Of a stretch of 5,878 nucleotides of DNA, positions 1-5,809 are shown in pieces. The stretch is taken from contig CAMCIX010000116.1 in the NCBI GenBank assembly GCA_945875045.1, positions 1-5,878 on the forward strand. The letters run 5' to 3'. A program made the translations under genes and the position numbers. Under the pieces are notes generated by a model. It was given only the letters and a program-made list of their open reading frames with translations, made no database searches and was not told the origin of the DNA. This DNA comes from an uncultured Clostridia bacterium. GTDB taxonomy: Bacteria; Bacillota; Clostridia; Oscillospirales; Acutalibacteraceae. Within the stretch, counting starts at the first letter, position 1. Each line of letters begins with the position of its first letter.

Positions 1-13
1 ATACACTATTTTC

Positions 14-40
14 GGGGTTGTTTTTTACAGCCCCTTTTTT
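14..40 (+). terminator. Rho-independent terminator of an upstream gene
   Basis: GGGGTTG (14-20) pairs with CAGCCCC (28-34) to make a 7-bp stem with one G-T pair and a 7-nt loop. It is followed directly by six T (35-40) and, after GC, four more T. This is the classic intrinsic terminator layout on the + strand. No gene lies before it in the window, so it most likely ends a gene upstream of position 1 and insulates the fru operon from it. On the opposite strand the hairpin is followed by only a short run of T (one T, then CGAAAA in + sense terms), so + is the better orientation. Confidence 0.8.
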
Positions 41-51
41 GCTTTTATTAA

Positions 52-97
52 TGACCAATTTGATTACGGATTATCATAAATCGGTCAAAATCGGTCA
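52..97. promoter_or_regulatory. Upstream operator cluster: one inverted and two tandem 10-bp motifs
   Basis: AAATCGGTCA occurs twice in perfect head-to-tail tandem at 78-87 and 88-97. Its reverse complement is present with one mismatch at 52-61 (TGACCAATTT), forming an inverted pair with 78-87 across a 16-bp spacer. A fourth copy lies downstream at 167-176. DeoR-family regulators commonly bind several short repeated motifs, and the regulator gene lies directly downstream, so these are the best candidates for FruR operators. The repeats are directly visible; FruR binding is inferred. Confidence 0.6.
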
Positions 98-123
98 CAA
101 AATGCTCTGATTGCTCCGCTATT

Positions 124-153
124 TTGACAAAACGCCCCCTTTTTGTTTATGCT
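124..153 (+). promoter_or_regulatory. Possible secondary promoter upstream of fruR
   Basis: A perfect -35 hexamer TTGACA (124-129) is followed after 18 bp by TATGCT (148-153), a 4/6 match to the -10 consensus. Transcription would start near position 160, just before the operator-like motif at 167-176, where a bound repressor could block it. It is weaker than the promoter at 189-217 because of the poorer -10, so it may be minor or non-functional. Confidence 0.35.
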
Positions 154-164
154 GTTGCACGAAC

Positions 165-180
165 TTGACCGATTATGATT
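165..180. promoter_or_regulatory. Promoter-proximal operator-like site (TTGACCGATTATGATT)
   Basis: TGACCGATTA (167-176) is the reverse complement of the upstream AAATCGGTCA motif with one mismatch. The match extends: TCATAAATCGGTCAA (74-88) is mirrored here as TTGACCGATTATGA (165-178) apart from one extra A. The site ends 8 bp before the -35 hexamer at 189, well placed for repression. Its position opposite the upstream cluster, about 80-90 bp away, would allow DNA looping, but that is inference. Confidence 0.55.
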
Positions 181-201
181 AAAAATGATTGAAAAATGAT
201 T
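175..201 (+). repeat. Three phased ATGATT direct repeats over the promoter
   Basis: ATGATT occurs at 175-180, 185-190 and 196-201, that is at 10- and 11-bp start-to-start spacing, about one DNA helical turn. The last two copies sit in a longer repeat AAAAATGATT (181-190 and 192-201). They overlap the -35 hexamer and the spacer of the main promoter. They could be additional regulator half-sites or simply phased A-tracts that bend the promoter DNA. Confidence 0.5.
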
Positions 202-217
202 TTGTTTGTGCTAAAAT
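189..217 (+). promoter_or_regulatory. Main promoter of the fru operon
   Basis: TTGAAA (189-194), 17 bp, then TAAAAT (212-217), each matching the sigma-A consensus in five of six positions. A TG dinucleotide at 209-210 adds an extended -10 element. The expected transcription start is about position 224, giving a leader of only about 22 nt before the fruR ATG. This start also rules against TTG 222 as the translation start. No other convincing promoter appears between the five genes, so this one probably drives all of them. Confidence 0.7.
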
Positions 218-227
218 ATAATTGCAA

Positions 228-235
228 AAAGGAAG
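228..235 (+). promoter_or_regulatory. Ribosome binding site that fixes the fruR start
   Basis: AAAGGAAG resembles the Shine-Dalgarno sequence and lies 10 nt before ATG 246. The in-frame TTG at 222 lies upstream of this site and at the predicted transcription start, so it cannot be the start on this transcript. Confidence 0.65.
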
Positions 236-245
236 TGTTACCGAA

Positions 246-995
246 ATGCTTAATCAGGAACGGCGCGAGGCAATTCTTAAAATTGTTAACGAAAAGGGCG
301 CCGCATCGGTCGCCGAGCTTACAAGGGCTCTTGGGGTTTCCGAATCAACAATACGCAGGGATTTATTAGAGCTCTCCCGCGGCGGCGGAATCACAAAGGT
401 TCACGGGGGCGCGACCCTGAACAAAAGGCAGTACATAGCGAGCGAGGACGCGGTAAGCGACAAGCGGGACAAAAACGCAGACGAAAAGCATATCATCGCG
501 AAATACGCCGCCTCCCAGATAAACGACAGCGATTTTGTATATCTCGACGCGGGAACGACAACACTCTTTATGATAGACTATCTTCCCGATACGCTTAAGG
601 CAGGGTTTGTCACCAACGGTATAATCCACGCAAAGCTGCTTGCTAAAAAGAAGCTCAAGGTGGTTATTTTAGGGGGACAGCTTAAGAACACTACCGAGGC
701 GGTTATAGGGCTTGCGGCGGCGAACAATCTTCAAAATTATAATTTTACAAAGGCGTTTTTAGGTACAAACGGCATAACCGAAAGTCAGGGCTATTCCACC
801 CCCGACAGCGAGGAGGCGTTTGTAAAGGCGGCGGCGATTAACCGTTCCTTTGTCTCCTATGTGTTGGCGGACTCGACAAAATTCGGCAAGGTTTCGTCGG
901 TTAGCTTCGCGACAATCGACCGCGCCTGCATTATTACGGGTAAAAAGCCCGACGGGGCTTTTGAAAAGCTAACCGTTATTAAGGTAGTGGAGTAA
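246..995 (+). CDS. fruR: DeoR-family transcriptional regulator of the fructose operon
   Basis: 249-residue regulator, normal length for the DeoR/GlpR family. Residues 6-56 form the winged helix-turn-helix, with the family signature around VSESTIRRDL (31-40) and the wing ending in VHGGA (52-56). The C-terminal sugar-phosphate sensor domain (about 75-245) shows the expected motifs: DAGTTT (101-106), VTNG (122-125), LGG (142-144), FLGTNG (171-176) and ADSTKFGK (208-215). This domain resembles sugar-phosphate isomerases and binds a phosphorylated sugar as effector. Sitting first in a fructose operon, it most likely acts as an autoregulated repressor relieved by fructose-1-phosphate; the effector is inferred from relatives. 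The start at ATG 246 is chosen from the Shine-Dalgarno position and promoter; a TTG 24 nt upstream in frame is rejected. fruK follows after 21 bp. The candidate operators at 52-97 and 165-180 lie just upstream. Confidence 0.9.
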   Translation: MLNQERREAILKIVNEKGAASVAELTRALGVSESTIRRDLLELSRGGGITKVHGGATLNKRQYIASEDAVSDKRDKNADEKHIIAKYAASQINDSDFVYLDAGTTTLFMIDYLPDTLKAGFVTNGIIHAKLLAKKKLKVVILGGQLKNTTEAVIGLAAANNLQNYNFTKAFLGTNGITESQGYSTPDSEEAFVKAAAINRSFVSYVLADSTKFGKVSSVSFATIDRACIITGKKPDGAFEKLTVIKVVE

Positions 996-1016
996 ATAAG
1001 GAAGGGAGAAGATATT

Positions 1017-1919
1017 ATGGTATACACCGTCACATTTAATCCTGCGCTTGATTATGTGATGAATCTCAAGGGGCTTTCGACCGCGGACATCAACCGCGCC
1101 GACAGCGAGGAGCTTTACTACGGCGGAAAGGGCATTAACGTTTCGGCGATTCTCTCAAGGCTCGGGATTCCCAATACGGCTCTCGGCTTTGCCGCGGGCT
1201 TTACGGGCAAAAAGCTTAAGGAAATGATGGACGCCGACGGAATAAGCAATATGTTTTTGGAGCTTGACAGCGGCTTTACCCGCATAAACGTTAAGCTTAA
1301 ATACGGGGAGGAGCTTGATATTAACGCAAGCGGACCTAAAATCCCCGCCGATAAAATTGAGAAGCTTCTTGAAAAATTAAGGGAGCTTAAAAGCGGCGAT
1401 TATCTCGTGCTCGCGGGAAGCGTGCCCTCCTCATTGCCCGATGATTTATACAGCAAAATTTTAGAAATGCTCCACGGCAAGGGCGTTAAGGCGGTTGTGG
1501 ACACTACAGGCAACCAGCTTTTAAACGTTCTTAAATACAAACCGTTTCTTATTAAGCCGAATCACCACGAGTTGGGCGAAATTTTCGGCACCGAAATGGA
1601 CAGCGCCGAAAAAATCACGGTTTATGCCGGTAAGCTTCGCGAGATGGGGGCGGTCAACGTCCTTGTTTCGAGAGGCGGAGACGGAGCGGTGCTTGTAGAC
1701 GGTCAGGGCGCGGTGCATAACGCCGCCGCAGTCAAGGGCAAGCTTGTAAACTCGGTGGGCTGCGGCGACTCTATGGTGGCGGGCTTTATCGCGGGATATA
1801 TAAAGAGCGGCAGCTATACCGAAGCCTTAAAGCTTTCGGTCGCAAGCTCCGCGGCAACGGCTTTTTCAAAGGAATTGGCGAAAGCCGATGAGATTGATAA
1901 GATATATAAAACATTATGA
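1017..1919 (+). CDS. fruK: 1-phosphofructokinase (PfkB family)
   Basis: 300-residue PfkB/ribokinase-family sugar kinase, full length. It phosphorylates fructose-1-phosphate with ATP to fructose-1,6-bisphosphate in the cytoplasm, linking the fructose PTS to glycolysis. Visible motifs: N-terminal TFNPALD (6-12), the substrate-binding GGKGINVS (36-43), AGSVP (133-137), KPN plus a nearby Glu (180-185), SRGGDGA (218-224) and the ATP/anion-hole motif NSVGCGDS (245-252), where Asp251 is the catalytic base. A GGGAG Shine-Dalgarno (1004-1008) lies 8 nt before the ATG. Tagatose-6-phosphate kinase is a close relative and cannot be excluded by motif alone, but placement between a DeoR regulator and a fructose enzyme II makes 1-phosphofructokinase much more likely. 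The stop codon is 14 bp before the preferred fruA start. Confidence 0.93.
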   Translation: MVYTVTFNPALDYVMNLKGLSTADINRADSEELYYGGKGINVSAILSRLGIPNTALGFAAGFTGKKLKEMMDADGISNMFLELDSGFTRINVKLKYGEELDINASGPKIPADKIEKLLEKLRELKSGDYLVLAGSVPSSLPDDLYSKILEMLHGKGVKAVVDTTGNQLLNVLKYKPFLIKPNHHELGEIFGTEMDSAEKITVYAGKLREMGAVNVLVSRGGDGAVLVDGQGAVHNAAAVKGKLVNSVGCGDSMVAGFIAGYIKSGSYTEALKLSVASSAATAFSKELAKADEIDKIYKTL

Positions 1920-1925
1920 AAGGGG
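1919..1925 (+). promoter_or_regulatory. Ribosome binding site that decides the fruA start
   Basis: AAAGGGG begins on the last base of the fruK stop codon and lies 8 nt before ATG 1934. The alternative ATG at 1916, which overlaps the fruK stop (ATGA), would leave this site inside the gene. ATG 1934 gives MRITDLL, the usual beginning of fructose EIIA domains, so 1934 is preferred. Ribosomes finishing fruK would sit on this site, favouring translational coupling. Confidence 0.65.
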
Positions 1926-1933
1926 TACCCACT

Positions 1934-3847
1934 ATGCGCATTACTGATTTATTAAAGTCAACCGCAATCGAGCTGAACGTCAGCGTCGCTTCAAAGGACG
2001 AGGCTATCGACAAGCTGATTGCACTCCACGAAAAGGCGGGCAACCTTAAGGACGCCGCTAAATTCAAGGAGGAAATCCTCAAGAGAGAGGGTCATTCCTC
2101 AACCGCTATCGGCGAGGGAATCGCCGTTCCCCACGCAAAGAGCGCGGCGGTTAAAGCTCCCGCACTCTCATTAATCACCGTTCCCTCGGGAATCGATTAC
2201 GGCGCGCCGGACGGCAAGCCCTCGGACCTGTTGTTCATGATTGCCGCGACAGAGGACGGCGACGTACATCTTGAAATCCTCTCACGTCTTATGGTTATGC
2301 TTATGGACGCCGATTTTGCAAACGCATTAAGAAAGGCGAAAAGCGCGGCGGAATTACTTAAAATAATCGACGACAAGGAGACCGAAAAGTACCCCGACGA
2401 GCCTAAGGCAGAGCCCAAGAAGGAGGGCTACCGTATTTTAGCGGTTACCGCCTGCCCGACAGGCATAGCCCACACCTATATGGCGGCCGAGGCTCTCGAA
2501 AAGGCGGGCGAAAAGTTGGGCTATCCCCTTAAGGCGGAGACCAACGGCTCGGGCGGAGCGAAAAACGTGCTTACCAAAAAGGAAATCGCCGAGTGCGACG
2601 GAATTATAATCGCCGCAGACAAGAATGTTGAAATGGCGCGCTTTGACGGCAAGCCGGTATTAAAGGTATCGGTTTCAAGCGGTATCAATAAGCCCGAGGA
2701 GCTGATTCAAAAGGTTATCGACGGCAAGGCTCCCGTTTATCATCACGACGGCGAGGTAAGCAATACCGATGACGGCGAGGAAAAGGAAAGCTTCGGCAGA
2801 AAGATTTATAAGCACCTTATGAACGGTGTTTCGCATATGCTTCCCTTCGTTGTGGGCGGCGGCGTGCTTATCGCATTAGGCTTCCTTATCGACACTATAG
2901 CCGGTAACGCCAACGTAGGCGGCAACTTCGGCTTTACAAACCCCGTAGCGGCGGTTGTTTTCTGGATAGGTAAAGCGGCGTTCGCCTTTATGCTTCCTAT
3001 TTTAGCGGGCTACATAGCCCAGTCTATCGCCGACCGTCCGGGTCTGCTTCCCGGTATTGTGGGCGGCTATCTTGCCACAACAGGCGCGACCCTCGCTTCT
3101 CCTACAGGTAACGACGCGGCGGTTTCGGGCTTCTTGGGCGCACTGCTTGCGGGCTTTGTAGCGGGTATTCTCGTTAATCTGCTCAAAAAGGCGTTCGGCT
3201 GGATGCCGAAATCTATGGACGGCATAAAGCCCGTATTCATCTATCCCCTTTTCGGCACCCTTTTAATAGGTCTGTTTATGCTTGTTATCAACCCCGTTAT
3301 GGGCGTTATTAACACCGCGGTTTCAAACGGACTCTCCTCCTTGGGCGATACAAGCAAGCTTCTTCTTTCAATAGTTCTTGCGGGTATGATGGCTATCGAT
3401 ATGGGCGGCCCCTTCAACAAGGCGGCTTACGTATTCGGCACGGCGGCTATTGCCGACGGCAACACCTGGATTATGGCGGCGGTTATGATAGGCGGTATGG
3501 TACCTCCTATAGCTATAGCCCTTGCGACCACCTTATTCAAGAATCGCTGGACAAAGTCGGAGCTTGAAAGCGGTCCTGTTAACTATCTTATGGGTCTCTG
3601 CTTCATCACCGAGGGCGCAATTCCTTATGCCGCCTCCGATCCGCTCAGAGTTATCCCCTCATGCATTGTAGGCTCTGCGGTTGCGGGCGCCGTTACCGCG
3701 CTGTTCGGCTGCACCTGCCCCGCTCCCCACGGCGGAATCTTCACCTTCGCGGTTGTAGGCAATCCGCTGGGCTATATAGCGGCGCTGGTTATCGGCTCTG
3801 TTGCGGGCGCGCTTATGTTGGCGCTCCTTAAGAAAAAGAAAGCATAA
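1934..3847 (+). CDS. fruA: Fructose-specific PTS enzyme IIABC
   Basis: 637-residue fused transporter that imports fructose across the membrane and phosphorylates it to fructose-1-phosphate. Domain order is A-B-C. EIIA (about 1-145) has the phospho-histidine His67 in IAVPHAK and a second conserved His112. A charged Pro/Glu/Lys linker (about 146-165) leads to EIIB (about 166-265), with the phospho-cysteine Cys174 in ACPTGIAHT and a GGAKN motif (207-211). An acidic linker (270-287) leads to EIIC (about 290-633), with around eight to ten hydrophobic segments and the family motifs GGPFNKAA (491-498) and TEGAIPYAASDP (559-570). The protein ends in a lysine-rich cytoplasmic tail (KKKKA). Length and order match Gram-positive FruA, with no truncation. 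A longer start at ATG 1916 (643 residues) is possible but less likely. The HPr and Enzyme I it needs are encoded directly downstream. Confidence 0.94.
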   Translation: MRITDLLKSTAIELNVSVASKDEAIDKLIALHEKAGNLKDAAKFKEEILKREGHSSTAIGEGIAVPHAKSAAVKAPALSLITVPSGIDYGAPDGKPSDLLFMIAATEDGDVHLEILSRLMVMLMDADFANALRKAKSAAELLKIIDDKETEKYPDEPKAEPKKEGYRILAVTACPTGIAHTYMAAEALEKAGEKLGYPLKAETNGSGGAKNVLTKKEIAECDGIIIAADKNVEMARFDGKPVLKVSVSSGINKPEELIQKVIDGKAPVYHHDGEVSNTDDGEEKESFGRKIYKHLMNGVSHMLPFVVGGGVLIALGFLIDTIAGNANVGGNFGFTNPVAAVVFWIGKAAFAFMLPILAGYIAQSIADRPGLLPGIVGGYLATTGATLASPTGNDAAVSGFLGALLAGFVAGILVNLLKKAFGWMPKSMDGIKPVFIYPLFGTLLIGLFMLVINPVMGVINTAVSNGLSSLGDTSKLLLSIVLAGMMAIDMGGPFNKAAYVFGTAAIADGNTWIMAAVMIGGMVPPIAIALATTLFKNRWTKSELESGPVNYLMGLCFITEGAIPYAASDPLRVIPSCIVGSAVAGAVTALFGCTCPAPHGGIFTFAVVGNPLGYIAALVIGSVAGALMLALLKKKKA

Positions 3848-3862
3848 ACGAGGTTTTGAATT

Positions 3863-4123
3863 ATGGTATCTAAGGACACGGTAGTAGTAGACAAAATGGG
3901 GCTTCATATGCGCCCCGCAAACAACTTTATCACGGCAATGACCAAATATAAGTCGGATATAACCATACTGTTCGGCGACAAGAAAATAAACGGCAAATCC
4001 ATTATGAACATTATGGCGGCATGCATTAAATGCGGCAGTCCGATTACTATAGTCTGCGAGGGCGAGGACGAACAGGCTATGCTTGACGAGGCGGTAAAAC
4101 TAATCGAAAGCGGGTTGGAATAA
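3863..4123 (+). CDS. ptsH: Phosphocarrier protein HPr
   Basis: 86-residue HPr, normal length. It carries phosphate from Enzyme I to the IIA domain of FruA. The active-site His15 lies in GLHMRPA (13-19) with the conserved Arg17. Ser46 lies in NGKSIMNIM (43-51), the site phosphorylated by HPr kinase in Gram-positive bacteria; Ile47, Met48 and Met51 of the hydrophobic patch used in contacts with partners such as CcpA are also present. This argues against a Crh-type paralogue, which lacks His15. Unlike the usual GLHARPA and SIMGVM, it has Met16 and Asn49. A weak GAGG Shine-Dalgarno (3850-3853) precedes the ATG by 9 nt; the gap after fruA is 15 bp. Whether this is the cell's main HPr or a fructose-dedicated copy cannot be told from this window. 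Its stop overlaps the start of the Enzyme I gene by one base. Confidence 0.93.
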   Translation: MVSKDTVVVDKMGLHMRPANNFITAMTKYKSDITILFGDKKINGKSIMNIMAACIKCGSPITIVCEGEDEQAMLDEAVKLIESGLE

Positions 4124-5742
4124 TGAATAAGCTAAAGGGTATCGGTGTAAGCCCCGGCTACGCGGTCGGGAAAGCGATTGTAATTGTTGAAAACGAAATT
4201 GACGTTAACTCCTCTGTCTTTACCACGGCAGAGGAGGAGCTAAAGCTCTTCAACGACGCTGTAGGCGAGTACACTAAGCAGACAAGAAGGCTTATCGAAA
4301 GCCTTACTAAGTCGGCGGGAAAGGAAAACGCCGATATTTTAGAGGGACACCTCGTAATGCTTAACGACCCCTTTATGCTATCCCAGATAAGCGATTCGGT
4401 AAACGGCGGCAATACCGCGGCGCAGGCGGTAAACGCGGTCTGCGACAGCTTTTACGATATGTTCTCCTCAATTGAGGATGAAATGATGAAGCAGCGCGCC
4501 TCCGATATTCTTGATATTAAGAACAGCTTGCTTGAAATTCTGTGCGGCGGCGGCGTTGCTATCGAGGACGTCCCCAAGGGCTCTATACTTATAGCAAAGG
4601 ACTTTACGCCCTCTATGACCTCCCGTATTAACCGCGAAAACGTCTTCGCGATTATTGCCGAGGTGGGCTCTGTAACCTCCCACTCCGCAATTTTAGCCCG
4701 CGCTATCGACATTCCCGCCGTGTTAAGCGTTAAGGACGCGACCAAGCTTATTAAAAACGGCGATCTGCTTGCAATCGACGGCAGTAAGGGAACAATCCTT
4801 TTTGAGCCGGACGAAAAAACCGTTTCGGAATACGAAAAAATGCGGGAAAACTATTTTGCCGAAAAGGCGTCGCTTAGCGAATATTTCAGCAAGGAAACCG
4901 TTACTAAGGGCGGCGTAAAAAAGGCGGTTTACGGCAATATCGGCAAGCCCGAGGATATTGAAAATGTGCTTCATAACGGCGGCGAGGGTGTAGGACTTTT
5001 CAGAACCGAGTTCCTCTTTATGGACCGTCCCTCCCTGCCCACCGAGGAGGAGCAGTATGAAGCGTATTCAACCGTTGCAAAGTCGATGGGCGACAGGGAG
5101 GTTATAATCCGCACCCTTGACATCGGCGGCGACAAGGCGGTGCCCTACCTCGAAATACCCAAGGAGGACAATCCGTTTTTGGGCTACCGCGCGATACGCT
5201 ACTGCCTTGACAACCCCGAGATGTTTAAGACCCAATTAAGGGCGATACTCCGCGCGGCGTATTTCGGCAATATCAAGATTATGCTGCCGCTTATCACCGA
5301 TATAAGCGAGGTTAAGGCGGCAAGGGCGCTTATCGCCGAGTGTGAAGCCGAGCTCGAAAAGGAGGGCGCGCACTTCAAGAAAAACGTGCCTGTCGGGGTT
5401 ATGATTGAGACCCCTGCGGCGGTGCTTATCGCCGACGAGTTAGCGAAAATCGCCGAGTTTTTCAGCATAGGCACCAACGACCTTACCGGTTACGTTATGG
5501 CGGTTGACCGCGGCAACGGCAGGGTTTCGGGGCTTTACAGCGTGCAAAGGTTAGCGGTATTAAGAGCGATTGAAATGACGATAAAGAGCGCAAAAAAGGC
5601 GGGAATACCCGTCGGAATGTGCGGCGAATCCGCCGCCGACCGCGAGCTTATCCCCTCCCTCGTAAAATGGGGTCTTGACGAATTTTCGGTAACCCCCAAC
5701 TCGATTTTAGCTACCCGCAAGGCTATTTGCGAGTGCGAATAA
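4123..5742 (+). CDS. ptsI: PTS Enzyme I (phosphoenolpyruvate-protein phosphotransferase)
   Basis: 539-residue Enzyme I, the cytoplasmic enzyme that takes phosphate from PEP and hands it to HPr. The N-terminal half has the IGVSPG start (7-12), the HPr-binding helical region and the phospho-histidine His187 in TSHSAILAR. The PEP-binding barrel contains Arg294 (GLFRTEFL), Arg330 (RTLDIGGDK), Glu429 (IETP), Asn452-Asp453 (GTNDLTGY), Arg463 (VDRGN) and Cys500 (MCGE). Each falls exactly two residues before its counterpart in E. coli Enzyme I, so the catalytic set is complete. The protein ends 39 residues after the active-site Cys, about 35 fewer than in the E. coli protein as I recall it. Several residues next to the active sites are unusual: GSVTSH in place of GGRTSH, and Gly456 where Gln is usual. 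The start codon shares one base with the HPr stop (TAATG) and only a poor Shine-Dalgarno is seen, implying translational coupling. Confidence 0.93.
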   Translation: MNKLKGIGVSPGYAVGKAIVIVENEIDVNSSVFTTAEEELKLFNDAVGEYTKQTRRLIESLTKSAGKENADILEGHLVMLNDPFMLSQISDSVNGGNTAAQAVNAVCDSFYDMFSSIEDEMMKQRASDILDIKNSLLEILCGGGVAIEDVPKGSILIAKDFTPSMTSRINRENVFAIIAEVGSVTSHSAILARAIDIPAVLSVKDATKLIKNGDLLAIDGSKGTILFEPDEKTVSEYEKMRENYFAEKASLSEYFSKETVTKGGVKKAVYGNIGKPEDIENVLHNGGEGVGLFRTEFLFMDRPSLPTEEEQYEAYSTVAKSMGDREVIIRTLDIGGDKAVPYLEIPKEDNPFLGYRAIRYCLDNPEMFKTQLRAILRAAYFGNIKIMLPLITDISEVKAARALIAECEAELEKEGAHFKKNVPVGVMIETPAAVLIADELAKIAEFFSIGTNDLTGYVMAVDRGNGRVSGLYSVQRLAVLRAIEMTIKSAKKAGIPVGMCGESAADRELIPSLVKWGLDEFSVTPNSILATRKAICECE

Positions 5743-5745
5743 TTT

Positions 5746-5781
5746 ATAATTCGGAATTCGGAATGCGTAATTCGGAATTAT
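5746..5781 (+). repeat. AATTCGG heptamer tandem repeat forming a hairpin
   Basis: AATTCGG occurs at 5748-5754, 5755-5761 and 5769-5775, with a degenerate unit AATGCGT (5762-5768) in between, all in a strict 7-bp register. The block also folds: ATAATTC (5746-5752) pairs with GAATTAT (5775-5781) and GAATT (5754-5758) with AATTC (5769-5773), interrupted by one G-G mismatch, around a 10-nt loop. It starts 3 nt after the ptsI stop. It may protect the 3' end of the mRNA or act as a poor terminator, since only a short TTTT follows a few bases later. I recall similar AATTCGG-type blocks as intergenic repeats in clostridial genomes; that is memory, not a search. Confidence 0.6.
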
Positions 5782-5785
5782 GTTG

Positions 5786-5805
5786 ATTTTAGCTTGCGAT
5801 AAAAT
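5786..5805. repeat. Short AT inverted repeat
   Basis: ATTTTA (5786-5791) is mirrored by TAAAAT (5800-5805) around an 8-nt spacer. An all-AT 6-bp stem without a following T run is too weak to call a terminator. It is recorded because it lies between two other repeat blocks in the spacer after ptsI. Confidence 0.3.
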
Positions 5806-5809
5806 TAAA

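Noticed and set aside
41..245. Catabolite-response (cre) site for CcpA upstream of fruR
   Set aside because: I looked for a TGNAANCGNNNNCA-like sequence and found no convincing match, so CcpA control of this promoter is not supported by sequence.
41..245. Riboswitch or small RNA in the leader
   Set aside because: The predicted leader is only about 22 nt, and the upstream region is explained by promoter and repeat motifs rather than structured RNA.
222..248. TTG at 222 as the start of fruR, adding eight residues
   Set aside because: It lies upstream of the Shine-Dalgarno at 228-235 and at the predicted transcription start (about 224); ATG 246 gives the normal DeoR-family N-terminus.
366..629. 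Antisense open frame inside fruR, and similar ones opposite fruK, fruA and ptsI
   Set aside because: All lie opposite or out of frame with well-supported genes, show no recognisable domains, and arise from biased codon use in the sense genes.
1916..1936. ATG at 1916 as the fruA start, overlapping the fruK stop
   Set aside because: AAAGGGG at 1919-1925 is ideally spaced for ATG 1934, and MRITDLL is the usual EIIA N-terminus. The upstream ATG lacks a good ribosome site.
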